Source: Variovorax sp. EL159 (lineage in GTDB: Bacteria; Pseudomonadota; Gammaproteobacteria; Burkholderiales; Burkholderiaceae_C). From it: a DNA stretch of 64,000 nt. Shown in pieces: positions 16,877-25,639 of this stretch (the stretch's first letter is position 1; each line of letters opens with the position of its first letter). Both the position numbers and the translations under genes were made by a program. The notes under the pieces are model-generated. The model worked only from the letters and a program-made list of their open reading frames with translations. It searched no databases and was not told where the DNA came from. The stretch is taken from NCBI RefSeq assembly GCF_900100965.1, contig NZ_FMUJ01000002.1, positions 989,869 through 1,053,868 of the forward strand, given 5' to 3'.

Positions 16877-17536
16877 TCAGATTTGACGGGCTGGAGGGGG
16901 CGCGGAAGCTTCCTGGAGGCCGGGATCATTTGCAATCATCGCCAGACAAGTTCTTGCCCAATTCGCGCGGTTATTGTCCGACGTGCTTTCGGGGTCGAAG
17001 AACCATTCATAGAAGCCGGCCGCTGCTGCGGGGAATCGTTCGTCGTCCCAAGCCGAGTCATCGGAGTAGATGATGCCGTCCGTCAGTTCGGCAAGCGACG
17101 CTGCGATGATTCCATATGCGAAATTGATAATCGCGGGCTGCCCCGCACTCCGCCGAAAAGTACAGAAGTACCCGACGTCCAAGCAGGACTCGATGCGAGA
17201 TTCTTCAGCCTTCGCCAGGGTGTTCGATTTGAATATATGCCGCCAATTTCTTCTGTCGATCTCGCGAACGGGTTGATAGGTGACATCTGTCCCGCCCGGT
17301 ACGCCGGAAACACAGAGCCATGCGTATTTGTCCTCCTCCCACGTCATCGGACCGTCGAGCGCAATAGCGACTTTCTCATTGCTGCTTGCTCGCAGAACGA
17401 GTGCCTGTAGCTTTGGTTCGGCATTGATGCCGCGACGGCGAAGTTGCTCGGAGAGGCGAATGGTTGCAAGTTCAATCAACTCGTTGAAAGAAGGAACTCC
17501 GCGGGATTGGGGGTAAACCTCAAAGGTGGTCGACAA
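16877..17536 (-). CDS. Orphan hypothetical protein of low G+C content
   Basis: This 219-residue soluble protein is not recognised with confidence. It has no signal peptide or membrane segment. Features are an N-terminal FEVYPQSRGVPSFNELIEL, an aromatic central stretch with KYAWLCVSGVPGG, and a C-terminal region YGIIAASLAELTDGIIYSDD followed by FYEWFFDPES. The overall style recalls immunity-type or contact-system accessory proteins, but that is only an impression. The TTG at 17536 is chosen because GGGAGAG lies five bases upstream. Its base composition is visibly more AT-rich than every neighbour, and the gene is bracketed by two copies of a terminator, so acquisition by transfer is likely. 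Confidence 0.65.
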   Translation of the reverse strand: MSTTFEVYPQSRGVPSFNELIELATIRLSEQLRRRGINAEPKLQALVLRASSNEKVAIALDGPMTWEEDKYAWLCVSGVPGGTDVTYQPVREIDRRNWRHIFKSNTLAKAEESRIESCLDVGYFCTFRRSAGQPAIINFAYGIIAASLAELTDGIIYSDDSAWDDERFPAAAAGFYEWFFDPESTSDNNRANWARTCLAMIANDPGLQEASAPPPARQI

Positions 17537-17631
17537 GTAGCTCTCCCTGGATCTGTTTTGGTGGCTGTGGGGAAATTCTGGCGCATCCTGGGCAACGAGC
17601 GAGCAAGGAGATGTCGTTACGTTGATGCACC

Positions 17632-17659
17632 AACAACAAAGGGCACCGAAGTGCCCTTG
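17632..17659 (-). terminator. Intrinsic terminator downstream of the rhlE-type helicase gene
   Basis: On the minus strand the stem AAGGGCAC, loop TTCG and GTGCCCTT runs into TTGTTGTTG. It lies 35 bp past the stop of the helicase gene. Twenty-two bases are identical to the terminator at 16767-16788. Confidence 0.8.
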
Positions 17660-17693
17660 TTCAACCATCAGGTAGGTGTTCTATTCGCAGTGC

Positions 17694-19487
17694 TCAACGT
17701 CCGAACGAACGACCGCCGCCACCACCGGAGCGGCCACCACCGCCGCCATAGCCACCGCCGCCACCCGAACGGCCACCGCCGCCCGAACGGTTGCCGCCGT
17801 AGCCGCCACCGCCGCCGCCACCCGGACGACCGCGTCCGCGGCCGCCACCCATGTGGTCGACGCTCGTGCGCAACGGGTCCGGCTGGCCGGCACCGCCTGC
17901 GACGGCTTCGGCGCGCAGGTGCGCGACCTGGTTGGCCTGCGTCGGGCTGTGGCTGTTGCCGTGATGGCGCGGTTGGCGCTCGTCATGCGGCATGTGGTTC
18001 TGTGGTGCATGGTGCGGCGCGCGTGCAGGACCTTGCGGGCCGCGGCCTTGCGGCGGGCGTGCGCCCTGGCCGCGCGGGCCCTGGCCTTGACCCTGGCCGC
18101 CACCGTTGGCGTTGCGGCCCTGGCCACCACCCTGGCCGCCACCGCGGCGTTGACCGCCGCCGTTGCCGCCACCGCCAGCGCGATCACCACCGCCCTGGCC
18201 GGCCTTGTTCTCGCGGATGCGTTGCAGCATCTCGGTGCGGGCGGCCTTGGCGGCTGCCTGCATCACGTCGCGGCTCGGCGGACGGCCGGCGCCGCCCCAG
18301 ATCGTCTGGCGACCCATGGCGATCGGCTCGGCGCGTTCGCCTTCTTCGGGGCCGAAGCCCTCGACGATCTGCACGGGAATCGTCTGCTTGGTGAAGCGTT
18401 CGATTTCCTGCATGAAGCCTTCTTCGTCCAGGCACACGAAGCTCACGGCCTCGCCGCTCGAACCGGCACGGCCGGTGCGGCCGATGCGGTGAACGTAGTC
18501 TTCGCTGACGTTCGGGATTTCGTAGTTCACGACGTGCGGCAGCTCGTCGATGTCGATGCCGCGGGCCGCGATGTCGGTGGCCACCAGCGCGCGGATGTCG
18601 CCGCTCTTGAAGCCGGCCAGCGCCTGCGTGCGGGCGCTCTGGCTCTTGTTGCCGTGCAGCGCCATCGCCTCGATGCCGTTCTTGGTCAGGAACTCGGCCA
18701 CGCTGTTGGCGCCGAACTTGGTGCGCGTGAACACGAGCACCTGGCTCCACTTGTTCTCGTTGATGATGTGCGCGAGCAGCGCCTTCTTCTTGCCGCGGCC
18801 CACGGGGTGGATCACCTGGGTGATGCGCTGCACGGTGGTGTTGCGCGGCGTGACCTGGATGCTCTGCGGGTTCTTGAGCAGCGTGGCGGCCAGGTCGCGG
18901 ATGTCGTCGCTGAAGGTGGCCGAGAACAGCAGGCTCTGCTTTTCCTTGGGCACCAGCGCCAGGATCTTCTTCACGTCGTGGATGAAGCCCATGTCCAGCA
19001 TGCGGTCGGCTTCGTCCAGGATCAGCATCTGGACCTGGCTAAGGTCGAGCATGCCTTGCTGTTGCAGGTCGAGCAGGCGGCCGGGGGTGGCCACGAGGAT
19101 GTCGACACCCTTCTTGAGCTTGCTGATCTGCGGGTTCATGCCGACGCCGCCGAAGATCACGGTCGAGTCGAGCTGCAGGTACTTGCCGTAGGTGCGCACG
19201 GACTCTTCGACCTGGGCCGCGAGTTCGCGCGTGGGGGTCAGCACGAGGGCGCGGATGCCGGTGCCGCCGAACTTGTTGGTGGCGCTGCGGCTCATGCTGA
19301 GCTTGTGCAGCATCGGCAGCGTGAAGGCGGCCGTCTTGCCGGTGCCGGTCTGGGCGCCGCCGAGCAGGTCGTGGCCTTCGAGGACGGCGGGGATGGCTTG
19401 CGCCTGAATGGGGGTCGGGGAGTCGTAACCGTGCTCGTGCACAGCCTTCAAGATGGCGGGAGCCAGCTTCAGTTCATCAAAATTCAT
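17694..19487 (-). CDS. rhlE: DEAD-box ATP-dependent RNA helicase, RhlE type
   Basis: This 597-residue RNA helicase acts in ribosome assembly, RNA decay or cold growth. The core has the Q motif ([11 protein letters not shown] near 23-33), AQTGTGKT at 45-52, PTRELA at 85-90, TPGRLLD at 134-140, DEAD at 158-161, SAT at 189-191, then ARGIDID and [10 protein letters not shown]. Residues 429-597 form an unusually long low-complexity tail: a glycine/arginine/glutamine block, a histidine/proline/glutamine stretch, then a second glycine-rich block. The ATG at 19487 starts MNFDELKL, the usual RhlE N-terminus. A leader of up to 289 bp lies upstream, shared with divergent ettA. Assignment to RhlE rather than RhlB or SrmB is from the N-terminus and tail. 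Confidence 0.9.
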   Translation of the reverse strand: MNFDELKLAPAILKAVHEHGYDSPTPIQAQAIPAVLEGHDLLGGAQTGTGKTAAFTLPMLHKLSMSRSATNKFGGTGIRALVLTPTRELAAQVEESVRTYGKYLQLDSTVIFGGVGMNPQISKLKKGVDILVATPGRLLDLQQQGMLDLSQVQMLILDEADRMLDMGFIHDVKKILALVPKEKQSLLFSATFSDDIRDLAATLLKNPQSIQVTPRNTTVQRITQVIHPVGRGKKKALLAHIINENKWSQVLVFTRTKFGANSVAEFLTKNGIEAMALHGNKSQSARTQALAGFKSGDIRALVATDIAARGIDIDELPHVVNYEIPNVSEDYVHRIGRTGRAGSSGEAVSFVCLDEEGFMQEIERFTKQTIPVQIVEGFGPEEGERAEPIAMGRQTIWGGAGRPPSRDVMQAAAKAARTEMLQRIRENKAGQGGGDRAGGGGNGGGQRRGGGQGGGQGRNANGGGQGQGQGPRGQGARPPQGRGPQGPARAPHHAPQNHMPHDERQPRHHGNSHSPTQANQVAHLRAEAVAGGAGQPDPLRTSVDHMGGGRGRGRPGGGGGGGYGGNRSGGGGRSGGGGGYGGGGGRSGGGGGRSFGR

Positions 19488-19776
19488 TGGAAACAATAAG
19501 CGCCATACACGGCGCAGTGGCATCGGCCCGCTTGGCGTCTTATTTGTTGACACCGAGCCAGTCAAGGCAGATGAAGGTCAGGGGTGGGAGCCTGAAAACC
19601 CACTGTGAAAAGGGCTTTCTTCGTCCCCGGCAGAGAGCCGGTGTTGCGGGCAACTGGACCCGGCAACGGTGGCTATTGTCGCATGAGTCGATAATCGGTG
19701 GTTTGCCGCGCCCGAATGCTCCTTTCCGGCGCCCGCGCTTTTCCCCGATCTTTGTACCCAAGGTAACTATCCACAG

Positions 19777-21438
19777 ATGGCTCAATACGTCTATTCGATG
19801 AACCGCGTCAGCAAGACCGTGCCGCCCAAGCGGCAGCTCTTGAAGGACATTTCGCTCTCTTTCTTCCCCGGCGCCAAGATCGGGGTGCTTGGCCTGAACG
19901 GCTCGGGCAAGTCCACGCTGCTCAAGATCATGGCGGGTGTGGACAAGGAGTTCGAGGGCGAGGCGCTGCCCATGCCGGGGATGACGATCGGCTACCTGGA
20001 GCAGGAACCCAAGCTCAACCCCGACCACACGGTGCGTGAATCGGTCGAGGAGTCCATGGGCGCGGTGTTCGCGGCCAAGGCGCGCCTGGAAGAGGTGTAC
20101 ATCGCCTACGGCGCCGAAGACGCCGATTTCGACGCGCTGGCGGCCGAGCAGGCCCAGCTCGAAGCCATCATCGCCACCGCCGGCACCGATTCCGAGCACC
20201 AGCTCGAGATCGCCGCCGACGCGCTGCGCCTGCCGGCCTGGGACGCCAGGATCGGCGTGCTGTCGGGCGGCGAGAAGCGCCGCGTGGCGCTGTGCCGCCT
20301 GCTGCTGAGCAAGCCCGACATGCTGCTGCTCGACGAGCCGACCAACCACTTGGACGCCGAATCGGTCGAGTGGCTCGAAGTGTTCCTGCAGCGCTTCACG
20401 GGCACCGTGGTGGCCATCACCCACGATCGCTACTTCCTGGACAACGCGGCCGAGTGGATCCTGGAAATGGACCGTGGTCGCGGCATTCCCTGGAAGGGCA
20501 ACTACAGCACCTGGCTCGAGCAGAAGGGCGAACGCCTGGCGCAGGAGCAAAAGAGCGAAGAAGCCCACGCCAAGGCCCTGAAGAAGGAACTGGAGTGGTC
20601 GCGCCAGAACCCGAAGGCACGCCAGGCCAAGAGCAAGTCACGTCTCGCCCGCTTCGAAGAGCTGAGCGACATGGAATACCAGAAGCGCAACGAAACGCAG
20701 GAAATCTTCATTCCTGTGGCGGAGCGGCTGGGCCAGCAGGTGTTCGAGTTCCACGGCGTGAGCAAGTCCTTCGGCGACCGCATGCTGATCGACAACCTGA
20801 GCTTCACCGTGCCGCCGGGCGCGATCGTCGGCATCATCGGCCCGAACGGCGCCGGCAAGTCGACGCTCTTCAAGCTGTTCGCGGGCAAGGAACAGCCTGA
20901 CACCGGCGAGGTCGTCATCGGCCAGACCGTGAAGATGGCCTTCGTCGACCAGCACCGCGACGAACTCGCCAACCAGAAGACCGTGTGGGAAGACATCTCG
21001 AACGGCCTGGACATCATCAACGTCGGCAAGTTCCAGATGGCCAGCCGCGCGTATGCGGGCCGCTTCAACTTCAACGGCGCCGACCAGCAGAAGAAGGTCG
21101 GCACCCTGTCAGGCGGCGAACGCGGCCGCCTGCACCTGGCCAAGACGCTGATCGCCGGCGGCAACGTGCTGCTGCTTGACGAACCCTCGAACGACCTCGA
21201 CGTGGAAACGCTGCGTGCGCTCGAAGACGCGCTGCTCGAATTCGCCGGCACGGTCATGGTCATCAGCCACGACCGCTGGTTCCTCGACCGTATCGCCACG
21301 CACATCCTCGCGGCCGAAGGCGACAGCCAATGGACCTTCTTCGACGGCAACTACCAGGAGTACGAAGCCGACAAGAAGAAGCGCCTCGGCGAAGAAGGCG
21401 CCAAGCCGAAGCGCATGCGCTACAAGGCCCTCAAGTAA
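19777..21438 (+). CDS. ettA: Energy-dependent translational throttle protein EttA
   Basis: This 553-residue ABC-F protein binds the ribosomal E site and adjusts early elongation to the ATP/ADP level. It has two ABC domains: the first Walker A GLNGSGKST at 39-47 with signature LSGGEKRRVAL, and a second GPNGAGKST with LSGGERGRLHL. A charged linker of about 80 residues lies between the domains (EQKGERLAQEQKSEEAHAKA onward). The arm insertion in domain 1 (AYGAEDADFDALAAEQAQLEA) and near-identical length to the E. coli protein support EttA over other ABC-F types. The gene stands alone, divergent from rhlE. Confidence 0.95.
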   Translation: MAQYVYSMNRVSKTVPPKRQLLKDISLSFFPGAKIGVLGLNGSGKSTLLKIMAGVDKEFEGEALPMPGMTIGYLEQEPKLNPDHTVRESVEESMGAVFAAKARLEEVYIAYGAEDADFDALAAEQAQLEAIIATAGTDSEHQLEIAADALRLPAWDARIGVLSGGEKRRVALCRLLLSKPDMLLLDEPTNHLDAESVEWLEVFLQRFTGTVVAITHDRYFLDNAAEWILEMDRGRGIPWKGNYSTWLEQKGERLAQEQKSEEAHAKALKKELEWSRQNPKARQAKSKSRLARFEELSDMEYQKRNETQEIFIPVAERLGQQVFEFHGVSKSFGDRMLIDNLSFTVPPGAIVGIIGPNGAGKSTLFKLFAGKEQPDTGEVVIGQTVKMAFVDQHRDELANQKTVWEDISNGLDIINVGKFQMASRAYAGRFNFNGADQQKKVGTLSGGERGRLHLAKTLIAGGNVLLLDEPSNDLDVETLRALEDALLEFAGTVMVISHDRWFLDRIATHILAAEGDSQWTFFDGNYQEYEADKKKRLGEEGAKPKRMRYKALK

Positions 21439-21452
21439 GACTTGGTCTTTCT

Positions 21453-21473
21453 CCCTCCCCTTCCGGGGGAGGG
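21453..21473. terminator. GC-rich hairpin after ettA, terminator or dispersed repeat
   Basis: CCCTCCCC (21453-21460) pairs with GGGGAGGG (21466-21473) around a five-base loop, and a T-rich stretch lies upstream. The wider segment with GGTCGGGGTGGGGGC resembles a short hairpin repeat that recurs between genes in many Comamonadaceae. It sits between convergent genes and could stop transcription from both sides. Confidence 0.5.
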
Positions 21474-21506
21474 TCGGGGTGGGGGCACGACGGCCTTCGA
21501 ATAAGC

Positions 21507-21965
21507 TCAGTCTGCTTCTACAAGAGCGCGCGGTTCCGCAAGGGGCCGCGCGCTTTTTTCATCCTCGGCCGCAAACACCTCGCGCGCCGCGAAGAGGCCG
21601 TTCAGCGCCGCCGGAAAGCCCGCGTACACCGCCATCTGCATGATGACCTCGACCACTTCGTCGCGCGTCACGCCGACGTTCAGCGCCGCGTGGATGTGCA
21701 CCTTCAGCTGCGGCGCGGCATTGCCCATGGCGGTGAGCGCGGCCACCGTCGCGATCTCGCGGGCGCGCAGGTCAAGGCCGGGGCGCGAGTAGATGTCGCC
21801 GAACGGAAACTCGATCACCAGGCGGCCGAAGTCCGGCGCGATGCCGGCCAGGCTCTCGACCACCTTGACGCCGCCTTCGCCATCGATCTCATGAAGCTTG
21901 GCCAGGCCACGCACGTAGCGCAGGCTGTCGCTTTGGCTCAGATCCTGTTGTGTGTTGTTCGTCAT
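21507..21965 (-). CDS. Carboxymuconolactone decarboxylase-family protein
   Basis: This 152-residue protein has the CMD fold: LDLRAREIATVAALTAMGN, then the histidine motif VHIHAALNVGVTRDEVVEVIMQ and AVYAGFPAALNGL. There is no CxxC motif, so it is closer to the gamma-carboxymuconolactone decarboxylase branch than to AhpD peroxidases. The probable start at 21965 lies inside the end of the MerR gene (77-bp overlap). The two are transcribed together, and the regulator likely senses the same stress or compound. Its substrate is unknown. Confidence 0.83.
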   Translation of the reverse strand: MTNNTQQDLSQSDSLRYVRGLAKLHEIDGEGGVKVVESLAGIAPDFGRLVIEFPFGDIYSRPGLDLRAREIATVAALTAMGNAAPQLKVHIHAALNVGVTRDEVVEVIMQMAVYAGFPAALNGLFAAREVFAAEDEKSARPLAEPRALVEAD

Positions 21966-22380
21966 TGCTCGTCTTTCCTTCCCGGGCCTTGCCCGACAGA
22001 GGAGGACGCCTGTTCGTCTTCTCGACCTCGCGGTAGTGGTCGATCTTGAACGACAGCGCCTGCATGGATTGCTGCAGCGCCGCCACCCTGGCCTGAACTT
22101 CGGCAAGGTGCTCCTCGAGCATCTCGCGCCGTTCGCCGACGCTGGCGTCCCCCTGGCTTCGAAGCCTGACGAAGGCCTGCATGCCCTGGATGGACATGCC
22201 GGTCTCGCGCAGGCGCAACAGGAAATCCAGCAAGTCCATGTCGGCGCTCGCATAGCGCCGCTGACCGCCGGGCGCACGGGGCACCGCGGCAATCAGCCCG
22301 ATGCGTTCGTAGTAGCGCAGCGTGTAGGCCGTGAGGCCGGTTCGCTCTGCGACTTCCGCAATGGTCAGGCTGGTTTCCAT
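21889..22380 (-). CDS. MerR-family transcriptional regulator
   Basis: This 163-residue MerR activator has the winged helix at about 1-70 (LTAYTLRYYERIGLI at 16-30, then GGQRRYASADMD) and a coiled-coil dimer helix around 75-125. It lacks the cysteine pattern of metal sensors, so it resembles the MerR proteins that respond to organic compounds. The C-terminal 25 residues, in frame over the start of the next gene, are basic and poorly ordered. It heads a two-gene unit with the CMD-family gene. Confidence 0.85.
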   Translation of the reverse strand: METSLTIAEVAERTGLTAYTLRYYERIGLIAAVPRAPGGQRRYASADMDLLDFLLRLRETGMSIQGMQAFVRLRSQGDASVGERREMLEEHLAEVQARVAALQQSMQALSFKIDHYREVEKTNRRPPLSGKAREGKTSNDEQHTTGSEPKRQPALRAWPGQAS

Positions 22381-22431
22381 GGCGTTGATTCTCGAAATTA
22401 GAGCGCGCTCTAAGTCAAGCGCTTTGTCGAA

Positions 22432-24249
22432 CTATGTGTGTGAAGAAAGCTGCAGGTCCGCATCGAGCCAGCCGCGAAGGCTGTTCACGAAGGCAAAGGC
22501 CTGCACCCGGGGCAGATCGTCCACCCGCACGACGGCTTCGGCAAGCTGCCCTTCGCGAAGGCGGCGTGCGCGGCCGATGCCATCGAGCAGCCCGCAGCGC
22601 AGCGGCGGCGTGACCCAGCGGCCATCGAGTTGCAGCGCGATGTTGCCGCGCGTGCATTCGGTGATCTCGCCGTGGCGGTTCCAGAGCAGGGTGTCGAACA
22701 CGCCCGGCTCGGTGGGCGCGAAGGCCTCGTAGTGGGCGCGGCGCGTGGTCTTGAAGCGCGAGAACGCACTGTGGGCTTCGTCGAAGGCGCGTGCGGCGAG
22801 CCGCAATTGAACACGCGCCGGGGCCGCGTCCATCGCAAAGGCTTCGGCGCGCGGCTGCCCTTGCGCATCGAGCAGCAGGCGCACACGCCATGCGCCCACC
22901 GGATGCGCGGCGGCCAGGCGATGCAGGCAGTTCGCCACAGCCGCTTCGTTCCACGCAAAGCCGAAGTGCGCGGCCGCGTTCTGCATGCGCGCCAGGTGCG
23001 CGTGTGCATCGCGCATATCGCCTTGCACCAGCGCCAGGGTTTCGAGCAGGTCGAAGGGCGGTTCGGCAGCCACTGGCGCGGGCGCAGGTGCGGAGCCCTT
23101 GCCGAGAAAGGCCCGCTTGTGCCGCCATTCGTCCCACTCCGCATCCGCGCGCGCATCGGCCGTGATGCCACTGCCGATGCCGCATCGCGCGTCGGTGCCG
23201 TGCAGGGTCACGGTGCGGATCGGCACGTTGAAGGTCGCATGGCCACCCGGCCGCACCACGCCCACCGCACCGCAGTACACGCCGCGCGCCTCGGGCTCCA
23301 GCGCGCGGATCATCCGCATCGCGCTGACCTTCGGCGCGCCGGTGATCGAGCCGCAGGGGAACAGCGCTGCGAACACATCCACCAGCGAGACGCCGTCGCG
23401 CACCGTCGCCTCGACGTCGGAGGTCATCTGCCACACGGTCGGCAGTGCCTCGGTGTGGAAGAGCCGGGGCACGCGCACCGAAAAAGGCTGCGCGATGCGC
23501 GACAGGTCGTTGCGGATCAGGTCCACGATCATCACGTTCTCGGCCCGCTCCTTGGGCACGGTGCGCAACTGCAGCGCCAATGCCTCGTCTTCGGCGGGCG
23601 TCGCGCCGCGCGGGGCGGTGCCTTTCATGGGGCGGGACAGGATGCGCTCGCCCTGCCAGTCGAAGAACAGCTCGGGCGATACCGACAGCACCTGCTCTTC
23701 GCCGGTGTCGATGAAGGCGGCGTAGCCATTCGGCTGCGCCCGCCGCAGGGCCATGAACCAGGCCTGCGGATCGCCATGGAACCCGGCCCGCAACGGTGCC
23801 GTGTAGTTGAGCTGGTACAGCTCGCCGTTGCGGATGGCGTGATGAATGGCCGCCATGTTTTTGTCGAATGCCGCACGCGACAGTGCCGATTGCCATTCGA
23901 CCGCAGGCGCCTGCGTATCCAGTGCTTCCGAAGGCCAGGGCAGTGCGGCATCGTGCACGCCGAACCATGCGAGCGGCCCGTCGCTCGCATGCACGGCGAA
24001 GGCGGGGTCGAAGGCGGTGGCCGCCTCGTAGCGCAGGTAGCCCACGCACCAGCGGCCTTCGCGGGAGAAGGCTTCGACCGCTTCCAGCACGGGCCGCACT
24101 TCGTCGGGTGTGTGCGCCACGAGCACGCGCGACGGCGCTCCGAAGGCCGCGCGCAGCCGCGTCCTTCCGTCGCTTCGCGGCTCGGCGAAATCGATCAGCG
24201 TCTGCACGAAGGGCGTGGCGTCGTCAGGCAGTTTCAGCTTCAGGTTCAC
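22432..24249 (-). CDS. pabB: Fused aminodeoxychorismate synthase component I / aminodeoxychorismate lyase (PabB-PabC)
   Basis: This 605-residue bifunctional enzyme serves folate synthesis. Residues about 115-370 are a chorismate-binding PabB domain (LYQLNYTAPL, PMKGTAPRG, VDLIRNDLSRIA, PCGSITGAPK, YCGAVGVV). PabB makes 4-amino-4-deoxychorismate with glutamine amidotransferase help. From about 400 onward is a PLP-dependent lyase domain (PabC-like), with the candidate Schiff-base lysine in RFKTTRRAHYEAF and the ECTRGNIAL motif. It releases p-aminobenzoate. The GTG at 24249 overlaps the end of the TAXI gene by 26 bp. The ribosome site is weak, so the start is less certain. No separate pabA is visible nearby. 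Confidence 0.9.
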   Translation of the reverse strand: MNLKLKLPDDATPFVQTLIDFAEPRSDGRTRLRAAFGAPSRVLVAHTPDEVRPVLEAVEAFSREGRWCVGYLRYEAATAFDPAFAVHASDGPLAWFGVHDAALPWPSEALDTQAPAVEWQSALSRAAFDKNMAAIHHAIRNGELYQLNYTAPLRAGFHGDPQAWFMALRRAQPNGYAAFIDTGEEQVLSVSPELFFDWQGERILSRPMKGTAPRGATPAEDEALALQLRTVPKERAENVMIVDLIRNDLSRIAQPFSVRVPRLFHTEALPTVWQMTSDVEATVRDGVSLVDVFAALFPCGSITGAPKVSAMRMIRALEPEARGVYCGAVGVVRPGGHATFNVPIRTVTLHGTDARCGIGSGITADARADAEWDEWRHKRAFLGKGSAPAPAPVAAEPPFDLLETLALVQGDMRDAHAHLARMQNAAAHFGFAWNEAAVANCLHRLAAAHPVGAWRVRLLLDAQGQPRAEAFAMDAAPARVQLRLAARAFDEAHSAFSRFKTTRRAHYEAFAPTEPGVFDTLLWNRHGEITECTRGNIALQLDGRWVTPPLRCGLLDGIGRARRLREGQLAEAVVRVDDLPRVQAFAFVNSLRGWLDADLQLSSHT

Positions 24250-25621
24250 CCGTTCTGGCCGGCGGCGGTGGCATGCCGTCTTTCGATGGCGAGCCCGCCA
24301 GCACCCGCTTGCGCACCGCGTAGATGTTGTTGCGCAGCGCATAGAGCTCGTCGGCATACGACAGCGGCACGGCCACCTTGTTGACCACGCGGTCGAGCTC
24401 GTCCAGCTCCTTGAGCAGCGTGTCGGGCTCGCCGCGCCGCGCGTCCACCTTCGCCTCGATGTCGCGCAACCGCGCATACCAGCGGAACACGCGGCGGCGC
24501 ACGCGGAACTGGTACAGCGGCGGAATCACGCGGCTCAGCGGCAGCATCAGCACCAGCAGGCCGCCCAGCACCAGCCACATGCGCTCGACGAGGTTGCTGG
24601 CCCAGAAGGGCAGGTAGCGTTGCCAGACCGGCGGCGTGCCGTTGATGGCGCGGTCGCCCTCGGGGCTCACCGGCAGTTCGCTGGTGCGCGTGTTCGGGAA
24701 GTCGCGCGCGCGGTTGAACCAGCCGGCGCCGCTGTGCACGCTCTGCGCCGCCTGCGCGAACAGCTGGCGCAGGGCCGGGTGGGTTTCTTCGCGCGACAAC
24801 AGCGAGGTGGTGGCCGCGAGCAGCGACACGTCGTGCGGCGGCAGGTCTTTCGACAGGTCGACCACGCCGCGCGGCAGCGTCACCGCCGACAGGAAGGGAA
24901 AGCGCCGCGAGTAGGCATCGGCCTGGCCGAAGTCCATCAGCTTGATGCCGTCCGCGCGCAGCAGGTGCTGCACCTGTGGCGACTGCGGCGCCGAAGACAG
25001 CACGATGGCATCGAGCAGCCCGGCCTCCAGGGCCCCGGCCGCGGCGGCCTGTTCGAGGTTCGACAGCAGCACGTCGTCGGGCCCGAGCTTGTTGGCCTTG
25101 AGCATCCGTTCCATGATGTCGGGCAGGCCGCTGCCCGGCATGTCGACGTTCACGCGCAGGCCGCGCAATTGCGTGAGCGAGGTCAGCGTGCTGGTCTTGC
25201 GGTCGATCTTCTGCGCCGAGTCGGTGCGATAGAACAGCCAGATCGGCTCGAAGAACAGGCTGCCCAGCGAGCTGAGGCCCGCCTCTTCGTCGGCCACCGG
25301 GTCGGCGCTGCCGCCGCGCACGAAGCCCACGTCGGCGCCGCCGGTGCGCAGCAGCTGCAGGTTTTCGGTCGAGCCCGAGGTGGCCTTCAGCTCGACCTCG
25401 ATGCCGCTGCGCTTCAGGGCCTCGGCATAGTGCTTGCCGAACTGTGCATAGGCGCTGCCGGTCGGGCCGGTGGCCAGCGTCACGTGCTTGGGCGGCTGCG
25501 GCTGCAGCCACCAGTAGGCGGCGATCAGCAGGCCGATGACGAGGAACACGATGGGCCCCGCCGACGCGATCAGGTCGCGGATCGACAGCAGGATCAGCTT
25601 CAGGGTTCTGGGGAACGCCAT
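24224..25621 (-). CDS. TAXI-family TRAP transporter solute-binding protein, membrane-anchored
   Basis: This 465-residue protein has a TAXI-type solute-binding domain (HVTLATGPTGSAYAQFGKHYA near 46-66, then LRTGGADVGFV). An N-terminal hydrophobic helix at about 20-40 may stay as an anchor. A second hydrophobic segment near 355-375 (LVLGGLLVLMLPLSRVIPPLY) is followed by a basic, coiled-coil-like cytoplasmic tail. That two-anchor layout differs from freely soluble TAXI proteins. No TRAP permease genes are adjacent. It may sense a ligand or supply a distant transporter. Its 3' end overlaps pabB. Confidence 0.85.
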   Translation of the reverse strand: MAFPRTLKLILLSIRDLIASAGPIVFLVIGLLIAAYWWLQPQPPKHVTLATGPTGSAYAQFGKHYAEALKRSGIEVELKATSGSTENLQLLRTGGADVGFVRGGSADPVADEEAGLSSLGSLFFEPIWLFYRTDSAQKIDRKTSTLTSLTQLRGLRVNVDMPGSGLPDIMERMLKANKLGPDDVLLSNLEQAAAAGALEAGLLDAIVLSSAPQSPQVQHLLRADGIKLMDFGQADAYSRRFPFLSAVTLPRGVVDLSKDLPPHDVSLLAATTSLLSREETHPALRQLFAQAAQSVHSGAGWFNRARDFPNTRTSELPVSPEGDRAINGTPPVWQRYLPFWASNLVERMWLVLGGLLVLMLPLSRVIPPLYQFRVRRRVFRWYARLRDIEAKVDARRGEPDTLLKELDELDRVVNKVAVPLSYADELYALRNNIYAVRKRVLAGSPSKDGMPPPPARTGEPEAETA

Positions 25622-25639
25622 GGTGGTCCTTTCGGTATG

